From: Deltaproteobacteria bacterium
GTDB taxonomy: Bacteria > Myxococcota_A > Polyangia > Polyangiales > B10-G4
Reading direction: 5' to 3'
NCBI GenBank assembly: GCA_003647065.1
Contig: QMMC01000006.1
Coordinates: 1-41,320, forward strand
Length of the DNA stretch: 41,320 nucleotides
Within the stretch, counting starts at the first letter, position 1. Every line of letters starts with the position of its first letter. Positions 1-7,866 of the stretch are shown in pieces. The notes below the pieces were generated by a model that saw only the letters and a list, made by a program, of their open reading frames with translations, did not search any database and was not told the origin of the DNA. The position numbers were made by a program, and so were the translations under genes.

Positions 1-48
1 CATCTTGCGCGAAGCACCGACGCTCTTCTTTTGCTTCTTCTTCCCCAA
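1..48 (-). CDS. 5' end of an unknown gene, lysine-rich N-terminus (partial, runs off the window)
   Basis: Sixteen codons are visible, reading Met(TTG)-Gly-Lys-Lys-Lys-Gln-Lys-Lys-Ser-Val-Gly-Ala-Ser-Arg-Lys-Met, and the frame stays open to the window edge. The TTG at 48-46 is chosen because a GGAG lies about six bases upstream, an in-frame TGA blocks upstream extension close by, and this is the only local frame whose third codon positions are mostly G or C. The basic N-terminus would fit an RNA- or ribosome-associated protein, but nothing identifies a family. An ATG at 3-1 in the same frame is an alternative start. Confidence 0.4.
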   Translation of the reverse strand, partial: MGKKKQKKSVGASRKM

Positions 49-167
49 GGGTCACTCCGCGCGCCGTCCCAAGAAGACCCCAAAGGAGACCCCAGCGGCG
101 CGGTGCTCTAGCCAACGCCCAGGATGGCGTTTCTGTGCCACGTTATGAGGGCCCGGCTGGGGCCGCG

Positions 168-542
168 TCAAAGGTTGAGAACGCCCCGGACCTTGTCGAT
201 GAGTTCGGACTGCTCGAACGGCTTCGTCATGTAGGCCCGGGCGCCGCGGTTGATGCCCGTGACGACGTTCCGGGGGCCAGTTTTGGCCGTGAGCATGATG
301 ACCGGCGTGCGCTTGGTCTGGGCCTCGGTCTTGAGCTGCTTGGCGAGGGTGAGGCCGTCCATCCGGGGCATCATCAGGTCGGTGATGACGAGGTCCGGGT
401 TCACGCCCTGGCGCAGCTTGTCGACCGCCTCGACACCGTCCCGAGCGAGCTCGACGTCGGCCAATTCCGACAAGATTCGCCCCAGCATCGCGAGCAGCTC
501 CTGGTCGTCCTCGACGACGAGAATGAGGGGTCGCTTATCCAT
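168..542 (-). CDS. Stand-alone response regulator receiver protein (CheY-like)
   Basis: At 124 residues this is the length of a bare REC domain with no output domain. The acidic pocket is E11-D12-D13, the phospho-acceptor is D55 in ITDLMMPRMDG, the switch threonine is T85 in LTAK, Y104 lies in AYMTKP, and the conserved lysine is K107. Such proteins receive phosphate from a histidine kinase and act by binding a partner. No kinase is adjacent; the hybrid kinase at 37398-39152 has its own receiver. The gene lies 67 bases downstream of the lipoprotein at 610-1494 on the same strand. No clear Shine-Dalgarno sequence precedes the ATG. Confidence 0.93.
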   Translation of the reverse strand: MDKRPLILVVEDDQELLAMLGRILSELADVELARDGVEAVDKLRQGVNPDLVITDLMMPRMDGLTLAKQLKTEAQTKRTPVIMLTAKTGPRNVVTGINRGARAYMTKPFEQSELIDKVRGVLNL

Positions 543-609
543 AGGTTAGCCAGCTTACCATACCGGGCTCCGTTCATGGGAGATGCACGGACTCCCCGGC
601 GAGCCTTGC

Positions 610-1494
610 TCAAGGCAACACCTCGACCGGCCCACAGGTAACGTCCTGGCACTCGCGAAAGGCGGTATCGGCAACCTCTGCGCATATCTCGCAGCTCCGT
701 CCCCGAGGCTCTGCAAAGGCCACGCGGCTCCCGTCGCTGCCGGAGGGACGCACCAAGGCCTCACCGTCATAGGTCCAGACGATCGGCGCTCCCTTGACGG
801 CCGTCCCGCCCGCGGTGGAGAGCCTCACCGCGCACGAGTCGAACTCGCACCACAGGTCGAAACCGCGAATGCCCGCCGCGGAGACCGTCGGCACGTCGAG
901 CAAGAACACGCTGCCCCCGACGGTGGACACATGGAGCTCGAATGCCGCCCCGTCGATGGGCACATCGAAGGTGAGGGTCCCGGTTTCGTGGTCGACTTCG
1001 GCCTCGCGAGACGTGAAGCCGCTGGTGCTGGTGATGTAGCTACCCTCGTACAAGAGGATCGCCCGGGCCATGACGGTCCCGCCGCGGAGCGCAACGAAGT
1101 CTTCCACCCAAATGGCGTCGTCGGCCTCGACGATGGACAAGGTGAACCACCCATCGCAGGGCGCACGCAGGGACGAACAGTCGTTCTGGAGGCGAACGCG
1201 GGCGTCACCGACGGCGAGGGCATGGAAGCTGAATTCCCCGCCGCCCAGCTCATCCATCATCAAGAGTTCCGGGTCGAGGTTCGTCAGCGTAGACACATCA
1301 CCCGCATCGTTCTCGTGCAACGTCGCGATGGCTGTCGATCCAAACTGCATCAGGATGGGCTGGTAGCCGCCCTCCTCATCGGGAGACGCCCACCGGAGCC
1401 CGTCGAACATCAGCCCCGGTGGAGTGAGTGGCGTGCAGGCCAATAGAATGACCACCGAGACGGTGAACGAGATGCCGCGGCGAGTGACGTGCAT
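610..1494 (-). CDS. Hypothetical secreted lipoprotein
   Basis: The protein (294 residues) starts MHVTRRGISFTVSVVILLAC, a short basic n-region, a hydrophobic core and a lipobox-like LLAC, so it should be lipidated and exported. The mature part is rich in short beta-like segments (for example RVRLQNDCSSL and GTLTFDVPID) with several cysteine pairs and a Cys-rich tail ending near CQDVTCGPVEVLP. No family is recognised. The frame is open 21 codons further upstream to an ATG at 1557, but that extension lacks signal-peptide character, so the start at 1494 is preferred; neither has a good ribosome binding site. Confidence 0.75.
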   Translation of the reverse strand: MHVTRRGISFTVSVVILLACTPLTPPGLMFDGLRWASPDEEGGYQPILMQFGSTAIATLHENDAGDVSTLTNLDPELLMMDELGGGEFSFHALAVGDARVRLQNDCSSLRAPCDGWFTLSIVEADDAIWVEDFVALRGGTVMARAILLYEGSYITSTSGFTSREAEVDHETGTLTFDVPIDGAAFELHVSTVGGSVFLLDVPTVSAAGIRGFDLWCEFDSCAVRLSTAGGTAVKGAPIVWTYDGEALVRPSGSDGSRVAFAEPRGRSCEICAEVADTAFRECQDVTCGPVEVLP

Positions 1495-1654
1495 GGCGTT
1501 CGAATCAGCAACAGTCGCGCCAAGCCACCGGGCCACATCCCCGTAGGATTTCGACATCTGTCGCGTGTGCCACTTTGAGCAACCGCGTCATCGATGGCGC
1601 ACGCAGCAGATGGGTAACCTGAAGAAGGTCAATCCGACCACGAATGTACCGAAC

Positions 1655-2719
1655 TCAGGGAACCGTGCTCTGGGAACGGAGGGCCCAGCCGATGAGCTTG
1701 TAGAGGATGCGCATGCCGACATTGGCGTCCCATTCGTCCGATTCGTCCCCGGCGTCGCCCGAGGGGTTGGGCGCGACCTCGACCAGATCGAACCCCACGA
1801 TGCGGCGACCGGACTCCGCCACCTCCCGAATCAGGTGAACCGCTTCGTCGAAAGACAGGCCCCCGGGGACCGGCGTACCGGTGTGAGGGCACAGCTCCGG
1901 GGAAAGGCCGTCGATGTCGAAGGAGACGTACACGTCGTCCGGAAGGTCGGCGACGACGCGCGCCGCTTGTTCGCTGAAGGGCGTGCCCCGGAGTCGCTCC
2001 CGACCGAGGTCCGGCCAGAAGTGGGTGCGAACTCGTCCGCCGGAGCCTTCGATCACTCGATACTCCTGCTCCGAAAAATCGCGCACGCCGACCTGGACGA
2101 TGCGAGAGACGTCCGCCGCGCGCTGCAGCACGTTGTGCATTACCGAGGCGTGGGACCAGGTGAAGCCTTCGTAGGCCGGGCGCAGGTCCGCGTGGGCGTC
2201 GATGTGCAAGATGCCCATGCCGGGATAGCGGCCGGCATGCGCTGCGATGGCCGCGAAGACCGAGCCGTGGTCTCCCCCGAGGGTGCCGACGAGCTTGCCT
2301 CTGGCGAGCCACTCGTCGACCGTATTCCCCACGTAGTCATTGACGCGGCGGCACGCTTCATCGACGGACTCCTGGTGAACCTCTTGCTCCGCGTCCGCTC
2401 CATCCTCGGACGCCTGACGCGCTCGACCCGCCGCCTCCCGAGCGGTACGACACGCAGCGCGGACCACCTCGGACTCTTCGAGCATGGCGATGCCGGCCTC
2501 CCATGGGCTGCCCGTTTCGAGATCGAAGAGATCGATCTGGTGGCTCGCCCGGAGCATCGCCCGGGGCCCGTCGGCGGCGCCCGGGCGGTAGGACGCGGTG
2601 CCATCGAAGGGCACCGGAACCAGCACCACCGCGGCTTGCTCCGGGGAAATGTTCCGGCCGAAGATGCCCGCATCACTGGGCACCGCCGCAGCGGGGTCGA
2701 AGTCGTCGCCGGCGCTCAT
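1655..2719 (-). CDS. Ureohydrolase (arginase/agmatinase family), probable agmatinase
   Basis: The protein is 354 residues and contains the complete ureohydrolase metal-site signature: GGDHG (H151), HIDAHADLR (D174, H176, D178) and SFDIDGLSP (D268, D270), the six ligands of the two Mn ions, followed by a conserved glutamate in FDLVEV (E314). Family members hydrolyse a guanidino group to release urea, from agmatine, arginine, guanidinobutyrate or formimino-glutamate. Length and motif spacing fit the agmatinase branch, but the substrate cannot be read from the motifs. An Ala/Glu-rich helical insert lies at about residues 80-120. It sits 52 bases downstream of bioA on the same strand, so cotranscription is possible; no decarboxylase or polyamine gene is next to it. 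Confidence 0.9.
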   Translation of the reverse strand: MSAGDDFDPAAAVPSDAGIFGRNISPEQAAVVLVPVPFDGTASYRPGAADGPRAMLRASHQIDLFDLETGSPWEAGIAMLEESEVVRAACRTAREAAGRARQASEDGADAEQEVHQESVDEACRRVNDYVGNTVDEWLARGKLVGTLGGDHGSVFAAIAAHAGRYPGMGILHIDAHADLRPAYEGFTWSHASVMHNVLQRAADVSRIVQVGVRDFSEQEYRVIEGSGGRVRTHFWPDLGRERLRGTPFSEQAARVVADLPDDVYVSFDIDGLSPELCPHTGTPVPGGLSFDEAVHLIREVAESGRRIVGFDLVEVAPNPSGDAGDESDEWDANVGMRILYKLIGWALRSQSTVP

Positions 2720-2771
2720 CGGCCGATACGCTACCTGGGCAACCTGAGAATTGAAAACCGCCGGTGCGCGC

Positions 2772-4073
2772 TCATGACAGCGCGTCGACCACGGCGCCGA
2801 TAGCGCCGGTGATAGCGTCGAGGTCGTCGTCCGTCGTCACGTAGGGCGGAAGGGTATAGAGCAGGCGGCCGAAGGGCCGGAGCCAAACGCCGTGGTCGAG
2901 GACGATGTCCTGGGCCTTTTTCATGGGCACGGGATCCACCATCTCGACGACGCCGATGGCGCCGAGCACCCGAACGTCGGCGACCCGGGGCGAAGTCGCG
3001 AGGGGCCGGAGCCCCTTCTCCAGACGGCCAGAGACGCGTGAGATGTTCTCCCGCCACGGCGTAGACAGGAGCAGATCGACCGAAGCGAGGGAGACGGCGG
3101 CCGCGAGGGGATTGCCCATGAACGTTGGCCCGTGCATGAGCGCGCCGGACTCGGCGCGGCTGACGGCCCCGGAGACGTCCGGGGTACAGAGGGTCGCCGC
3201 CATCGTCAGGTAGCCGCCGGTGAGCGCCTTGCCGAGGCACATGATGTCCGGAGTGACCCCCGCGTGATCGCATGCGAAGAGCTCGCCGGTTCGGCCAAAG
3301 CCGGTGGCTATCTCGTCGGCGATGAGCAGCACGTCGTATTGGTCACAGAGCTGGCGCACCGCCCGGAGGTAGTCCGCCGAGTAGAACCGCATGCCCCCCG
3401 TCCCTTGGACGATGGGTTCGAGGATGATCGCCGCGACCTCGTCCGTGTGTTTGGCGAGGAGCTCACCGAGCGCCGCGATGTCACCGTCGGCAAGAGGCTC
3501 TCCAAACTTCGGGCTCGGCACCGGAGCAAAGAGGTGCTCCGGCATCATCGATTCGAACATCGAGTGCATGCCGTTGACCGGATCACAGACCGACATCGCG
3601 CCGAAGGTATCGCCGTGGTAGCCGCCCCGAACCGTCAGCAGGCGATGCCGCCCCGGTCGCCCACGCCCAAGCCAATACTGGCGGGCCATCTTGATGGCGA
3701 CCTCGACCGAGACCGAGCCCGAGTCCGCGAAGAATACGTGCTCGAGCCCAGGAGGCGTGATCTCGACGAGGCGTTCGGCGAGGGCGATCGCCGTGGGGTG
3801 GGTGATCCCGCCGAACATGACGTGAGCCATCGCGTCGAGTTGGTCCCGAAGAGCCTGGTCGAGGACCGGGTTGCGATAGCCGTGGATGGCCGCCCACCAA
3901 GACGCCATCCCGTCGACGACCTCGCGCCCATCAGCGAGCTCGAGGGCCGCCCCGTGGGCGCCGACCACGGGCACCGGAGGCACCGCCGCCGGCATCGGCG
4001 CGTACGGATGCCACACACACGCAGCGTCTCTGCGGACCAGCTCACCCGCGATGTCGTCGCCTCGAGGTTTCAC
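2772..4073 (-). CDS. bioA: Adenosylmethionine-8-amino-7-oxononanoate aminotransferase (BioA)
   Basis: This class-III PLP aminotransferase makes 7,8-diaminopelargonate (DAPA) from KAPA in biotin synthesis, using S-adenosylmethionine as amino donor. Diagnostic segments are WHPYAPM near the N-terminus, VDGMASWWAAIHGYRNP, FFADSGSVSVEVAIKMA, GGYHGDTFGAMSVCDP, IADEIATGFGRTG with the PLP-ring aspartate, CLGKALTGGYLTMA with the Schiff-base lysine K282, and GPTFMGNPLAAA. The 433-residue length from the GTG at 4073 matches other BioA proteins. The frame is open back to 4244, but that extension has no similarity to BioA and overlaps inverted repeats, so it is taken as leader. No other bio gene is visible in the window. 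Confidence 0.95.
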   Translation of the reverse strand: MKPRGDDIAGELVRRDAACVWHPYAPMPAAVPPVPVVGAHGAALELADGREVVDGMASWWAAIHGYRNPVLDQALRDQLDAMAHVMFGGITHPTAIALAERLVEITPPGLEHVFFADSGSVSVEVAIKMARQYWLGRGRPGRHRLLTVRGGYHGDTFGAMSVCDPVNGMHSMFESMMPEHLFAPVPSPKFGEPLADGDIAALGELLAKHTDEVAAIILEPIVQGTGGMRFYSADYLRAVRQLCDQYDVLLIADEIATGFGRTGELFACDHAGVTPDIMCLGKALTGGYLTMAATLCTPDVSGAVSRAESGALMHGPTFMGNPLAAAVSLASVDLLLSTPWRENISRVSGRLEKGLRPLATSPRVADVRVLGAIGVVEMVDPVPMKKAQDIVLDHGVWLRPFGRLLYTLPPYVTTDDDLDAITGAIGAVVDALS

Positions 4074-4105
4074 GGCGAGGAGTATGGGGCTGGTGCGGGA
4101 TCCAA

Positions 4106-4138
4106 AGCCACGGAAGGTTCCTCGCTCGTTCCGTGGCT
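4106..4138. promoter_or_regulatory. Stem-loop in the bioA leader (10-bp arms)
   Basis: AGCCACGGAA at 4106-4115 and TTCCGTGGCT at 4129-4138 are perfectly complementary around a 13-base loop. The structure lies about 33 bases upstream of the bioA GTG on the transcribed strand. It could be an mRNA hairpin or a bipartite protein site. There is no U-run, so it is not an ordinary intrinsic terminator. Confidence 0.5.
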
Positions 4139-4163
4139 CCCTCGCGACGTCAGGAACCCTCGA

Positions 4164-4178
4164 AAATGCGCTGCATTT
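4164..4178. promoter_or_regulatory. Inverted repeat AAATGC-N3-GCATTT upstream of bioA
   Basis: A perfect 6-3-6 inverted repeat lies in a locally A/T-richer stretch about 90 bases upstream of the bioA start. The size and symmetry suit a dimeric repressor. It is not a recognised BirA or BioQ consensus. Confidence 0.35.
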
Positions 4179-4190
4179 CCTTCGGCTCCC

Positions 4191-4204
4191 TTCCTTGCAA
4201 GGAA
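4191..4204. promoter_or_regulatory. 14-bp perfect palindrome TTCCTTGCAAGGAA upstream of bioA
   Basis: The 14 bases are self-complementary with no central spacer. The site lies about 118 bases upstream of bioA and 47 bases beyond the end of the upstream gene at 4251. It is a candidate operator for bioA; a role at the end of the upstream transcript is also possible. Confidence 0.4.
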
Positions 4205-4250
4205 ACCAAGGTCCGTCGCGATCCTCCCTCCCGTGACTCTGCATCCCACA

Positions 4251-5051
4251 CTATTGGCCGGGAAAGCGCAGCGTGTAGCTGTAGACGGCATCGCCCCCGG
4301 CCGGCGGGGTCGAGAAGCGAATGCGGCGCGTCGCGGCGGTGATGCAGCGGACGAAGTTCCGGTCGGTCAGGTCGCCGTGATGAGCCTGGACGTTGGTCGT
4401 TCGCCCCACCCGAGTCACGCGAAAGGTGGTGATGATGGTGCCTCGGACCAAGGCGCCACGGTCCACGAGCCGGTCATAGCAGCGGCTGTAGCGCGCGGCG
4501 GTACCGCGAATCGCAGCCCGGACTTCTTCGGCAGGGACGCGGCCCGTGCCGTCGACCTGCTCGCCGAGGACGACACCGACGTTGGGCTGCAGCACCACGT
4601 CGCGCTCGATGACTCGCGTGGGGTCGTTGGGTTGGGCGACCGCGTGGGCGGCGGGGTCGTGGGGCGCGGCCTGCCGGGTCGTGCCCTCCGGCGGACCGGG
4701 GCGCCGGGCCCGGGCCGAGAGTTCGGTCCGGCATTCGACGATGGTGCGTTCGATCCTCACCGCGCGGTGCGAGAGGGACACGATGGCCAACCGTGCGTGC
4801 TCCCGTGCCTCGCGGCTCGAGTGAACGGCCGTGAGTTGCTGTCGCGCTTCCTCCATCTGGCGCACCACGCGCTCGAGAGCGGCATGTTTTGCCTCGAGGC
4901 ATACGATCTCGTGCTCGACCCGGGCGGTCGTCGCCCGGGTCTCGGAGATCGCCGCCTGGGCCCCCGCCGTATCCTGAGCCGACACCGACGACACCGGCGA
5001 CGCCGAAAACGAAGCGATCAACAGCAGGGTCCCGGCAAGAGTCGCGCGCAT
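4251..5051 (-). CDS. AgmX/PglI C-terminal domain protein, exported, with coiled coil
   Basis: The protein has 266 residues. Residues 1-25 form a signal peptide (MRATLAGTLLLIASFSASPVSSVSA). Residues ~28-110 are charged and helical, likely a coiled coil. Residues ~112-145 are a Pro/Ala/Arg-rich linker. The C-terminal ~100 residues match the AgmX/PglI C-terminal domain of myxobacteria, a TonB-C-like unit: paired cysteines in RYSRCYDRL and NFVRCITAA, a central GTIITTFRVTRVG strand, and an RIRFSTPPAGG turn. AgmX/PglI proteins belong to gliding or secretion machinery, but this domain is also common in uncharacterised periplasmic proteins, so no motility role is claimed. It ends 36 bases before ftsK would begin its tail on the same strand, leaving it downstream of ftsK. 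Confidence 0.8.
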   Translation of the reverse strand: MRATLAGTLLLIASFSASPVSSVSAQDTAGAQAAISETRATTARVEHEIVCLEAKHAALERVVRQMEEARQQLTAVHSSREAREHARLAIVSLSHRAVRIERTIVECRTELSARARRPGPPEGTTRQAAPHDPAAHAVAQPNDPTRVIERDVVLQPNVGVVLGEQVDGTGRVPAEEVRAAIRGTAARYSRCYDRLVDRGALVRGTIITTFRVTRVGRTTNVQAHHGDLTDRNFVRCITAATRRIRFSTPPAGGDAVYSYTLRFPGQ

Positions 5052-5087
5052 GGGCCTAAGTGACGCCTGGGATCGCCGAAATGTTCA

Positions 5088-7682
5088 TCACAGCGGCTGA
5101 ACCAAGACCTCTCGGCGCCCCCCAGCCTTGCTCGCAGCGGGGCCGACGACGCCCTCTTCCTCCATACGGTCGACCAGCTTGGCGGCCTTGTTGTAGCCAA
5201 CCGAGAGCTTGCGCTGGATGTGACTAATCGAGCAGTACCCAGCCTGGGCAACCACGGAGACGGCCTTGTCGTAGAGCGGGTCGTCGCTCTTCTGGCCCGA
5301 GAGCCCGCCCTCGTCTTCCTCTTCCCGAGGCTTGAGGATGTCCGTGTCGTAGATGGGGTTGCCCTGAGCCCGGAGGAAGTCACAGACGTCGCGGACTTCG
5401 TCTTCGCTGATGAAGGCGCTGTGCACGCGCTTGAGGTCGCTCTGACCGGGGGGGAGCATGAGCATGTCGCCCATGCCGAGGAGGTGCTCGGCGCCGTTCC
5501 GGCCGAGGATTGTCTTGCTGTCTTCGCGCTGGGAGACCTTGAACGCCATGCGCGTCGGGAAGTTGGCCTTGATCATGCCCGTGATGACGTCGACGCTCGG
5601 GCGCTGGGTCGCGAGGATCACGTGGATGCCGGCGGCACGGGCCTTCTGGGCCAGGCGCGCGACGGCGGACTCGACGTCCTTGGCGGCGACCATCATGAGG
5701 TCGGCGAACTCGTCGACGATCACCACGATGAAGGGCAGCTTGATCGGGTTCGCGTCCACCGCGTCCGGCGTCTCTCCGTCGGACGGCGGCAGCAGAACCT
5801 CTTCCCCGTTGACCCCCTGGGCCTTGACCTTGCCCACGCGGCTCCGGGCGATCTTTTCCGGGGCGAGGTCCCCGTCGAGGACCTTCTGCACCCGCTGGTT
5901 GTAGCTGGTGATGTTTCGCGCGCCTGCATCGGCGAAGAGCTGATAGCGACGCTCCATCTCGTCGACGGCCCAGCGCAACGCGAGGGACGCCTTCTTCATG
6001 TCGGTGACGACGGGAAGCAACATGTGGGGGATGCCGTCGAAGACGGCGAGCTCGACGACCTTCGGGTCGATCATCAGGAGCCGCAGCTCGTCGGGGCTCT
6101 TCTTCGAGAGCAGCGACGCGAGCATCACGTTGAGGCCGACGCTCTTGCCGGCCCCGGTCGCACCGGCGACGAGCATGTGGGGCATCTTCGCGAGGTCGGC
6201 GTAAACCGGTTGCCCCCCGATGTCCTGGCCGAGGGCCATCGGCAGGTGGGCTTTCTCGTATTTCCCCCACCGCGGGTCTTCGAGGATCTCCCGGAGGTAG
6301 ACCGTCTGTCGCGTCTTGTTCGGCAGCTCGAAGCCCACCCGGGCCTTGCCGGGGATGGGCGCGACGATGCGCACCTTCTGAGCGGCGAGGGCCATCGCGA
6401 GGTCATCGGCGAGGCCCGCGATCTTCGAAATCTTCGTGCCGCTCTGGGGCTCGAACTCGTACATGGTGACCACCGGCCCGGGGTGGATCTCATCGACCCT
6501 TCCCTTGACCCCATAGGCCTCGAGCTTCTCGACGAGCCGCGCGGCGTTGGCTCTGAGGGTCTCGGCGTCGACGCTGACGGTGTCTATCGGGGGGGAGGTC
6601 AGGAGCGTGGTCGGCGGGAGCACGTGAGGTTGGCCCACGCTGGGCACCATGATCACATCGTCGGCGATCGAATCGACGGCGGGCTCGATGGGCTTTGGCC
6701 GCTCCACCGGGGCGACGATCGTCGGCCCGTCGTCTTCCGTCTTCTTCGACGCTCGCGGGCTCTTCTTCTTGGCCTTGCCCGTCTTGCCGGTCTTGCCGGT
6801 CTTGCCCTCGATGGCGTCGAGCATCTGCTCGAGTTCCTCGGCGGGGTCGGCCTTGGCCTTCTTGGCGGAGCGCTTCTTCTTCTTCGCGCGGGCCGGGGGA
6901 ACGACCTCTTCTTCTTCCTCTTCGAAGACTTCTTCGTCCTCTGCTTCTTCGTCTGCGTCTTCGTCCTCGACGTCCGCGAAGATCTTCGAGTCCGCGGCGG
7001 CTTCGTCCCCGGTGACGTCATCGTCGTCGAACTCGCCGTCGACGATCGTCGGATGGTCCGCGTCGAGTTCGGCGGCTTCGAGCTCTTTGGCTTCGCGCCA
7101 GGCGTCCCAGAGCGCCCTGACACCGTCCACTCCTCGGCGGCCCCCGGAGCGCACCCCCTCGGTACCCCGGGCCGCGAGCTCAGTGAGGGACACCGGCGTC
7201 CGCAGCACGAAGGTGATCATCAAAATGGCGACGCCGACCACGTAGGCGCCGATGAGACCGAGCATCGATCGCAAGACCTCCCCGAGGACTTCGCCGAGCA
7301 CACCTCCCGCGAGGTGGCCGCCGTAGACCGTCTGGCCGTCGAGGACGAGATGAAGGAGCGCACACCCCACGAGCACGATGACGAGGGTCGACGCGAGGGT
7401 CGACAGGCCGAGGATCGTCCGACCGCGGCCGAAGAGCCGGATCGTGGCCAGACCCACCTCGAAGGGGATGACCCACGCGGCGACCCCAAAGGCTGCGACG
7501 AGCATGCCCGCGACGCTTGCGCCGACGGGGCCGACCCAGTCGTCCGCACCCCGCGCATCGTAAGACCACAGGGCCAGGGCCATCAGGACCGTCGCCGCCG
7601 CGGCGAGAATTCCGAGCACCTCGTGACGACGCCCGTCGGGGGCCAGGATCTGTCCGGGAGATGTAGTACTAGGTGCGCTCAA
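5088..7682 (-). CDS. ftsK: DNA translocase FtsK/SpoIIIE family
   Basis: This septal DNA pump clears chromosome termini through the division site. The 864-residue protein has N-terminal membrane segments (~22-40, 52-73, 92-113 and 140-160), a long linker (~165-365) and a C-terminal motor. The linker has an Asp/Glu-rich part (~216-260), Lys/Ala-rich stretches and a GKT tripeptide repeat. The motor carries Walker A GATGAGKS (507-514) and Walker B IVVIVDEFAD (D657, E658). The winged-helix gamma domain occupies ~800-864 and would read the orienting polar sequence. An insert at ~610-645 lies between the Walker motifs. The start is a TTG at 7682 preceded by AAGG seven bases upstream. It diverges from the lipoprotein gene at 7867. 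Confidence 0.96.
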   Translation of the reverse strand: MSAPSTTSPGQILAPDGRRHEVLGILAAAATVLMALALWSYDARGADDWVGPVGASVAGMLVAAFGVAAWVIPFEVGLATIRLFGRGRTILGLSTLASTLVIVLVGCALLHLVLDGQTVYGGHLAGGVLGEVLGEVLRSMLGLIGAYVVGVAILMITFVLRTPVSLTELAARGTEGVRSGGRRGVDGVRALWDAWREAKELEAAELDADHPTIVDGEFDDDDVTGDEAAADSKIFADVEDEDADEEAEDEEVFEEEEEEVVPPARAKKKKRSAKKAKADPAEELEQMLDAIEGKTGKTGKTGKAKKKSPRASKKTEDDGPTIVAPVERPKPIEPAVDSIADDVIMVPSVGQPHVLPPTTLLTSPPIDTVSVDAETLRANAARLVEKLEAYGVKGRVDEIHPGPVVTMYEFEPQSGTKISKIAGLADDLAMALAAQKVRIVAPIPGKARVGFELPNKTRQTVYLREILEDPRWGKYEKAHLPMALGQDIGGQPVYADLAKMPHMLVAGATGAGKSVGLNVMLASLLSKKSPDELRLLMIDPKVVELAVFDGIPHMLLPVVTDMKKASLALRWAVDEMERRYQLFADAGARNITSYNQRVQKVLDGDLAPEKIARSRVGKVKAQGVNGEEVLLPPSDGETPDAVDANPIKLPFIVVIVDEFADLMMVAAKDVESAVARLAQKARAAGIHVILATQRPSVDVITGMIKANFPTRMAFKVSQREDSKTILGRNGAEHLLGMGDMLMLPPGQSDLKRVHSAFISEDEVRDVCDFLRAQGNPIYDTDILKPREEEDEGGLSGQKSDDPLYDKAVSVVAQAGYCSISHIQRKLSVGYNKAAKLVDRMEEEGVVGPAASKAGGRREVLVQPL
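6781..6807. repeat. 9-bp tandem repeat (x3) inside the ftsK linker
   Basis: The unit GTCTTGCCG occurs three times, the last with one base changed. On the coding strand it gives the repeated Gly-Lys-Thr in the FtsK linker and is probably slippage-prone. Confidence 0.8.
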
Positions 7683-7699
7683 GTGTGACCCTTCCCACA

Positions 7700-7719
7700 G
7701 GGACCATAGAGAGGGTCCC
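7700..7719. promoter_or_regulatory. Inverted repeat in the ftsK leader (GGGACC-N8-GGTCCC)
   Basis: Six-base arms around an eight-base spacer lie 18-37 bases upstream of the ftsK TTG, within the 184-base divergent promoter region. It could be an operator or a weak leader hairpin. Confidence 0.3.
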
Positions 7720-7750
7720 CATAAGGAGTCAAAAAAGAGTCAGTTCTGCC

Positions 7751-7765
7751 GATCGGGGCCCGATC
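7751..7765. promoter_or_regulatory. Palindrome GATCGGG-G-CCCGATC between ftsK and the divergent lipoprotein gene
   Basis: Seven-base perfect arms flank a single central base, near the middle of the divergent intergenic region. This is a plausible binding site for a dimeric regulator acting on one or both genes; the regulator is unknown. Confidence 0.4.
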
Positions 7766-7773
7766 TCACTTCT

Positions 7774-7801
7774 TTGCAGGGCATCGGCGATCCTCTATCA
7801 T
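7774..7801 (+). promoter_or_regulatory. Possible sigma-70-type promoter for the 7867 lipoprotein gene
   Basis: TTGCAG at 7774-7779 and TATCAT at 7796-7801 are separated by 16 bases. The -10 matches TATAAT at five of six positions, the -35 only at its TTG. Transcription would begin about 60 bases before the ATG. Confidence 0.35.
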
Positions 7802-7866
7802 CGCGCGGCCGTTCATAAGGAGAGGGGGGTGGGGCACCGAGAGGCCTCGCCGCCCGAGAAGGAGCC

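Noticed and set aside
5220-7688. An 822-codon open frame on the plus strand opposite ftsK
   Set aside because: It is an antisense shadow caused by third-position G/C bias; its translation is His/Asp/Arg-rich without domains, and ftsK on the other strand is unmistakable.
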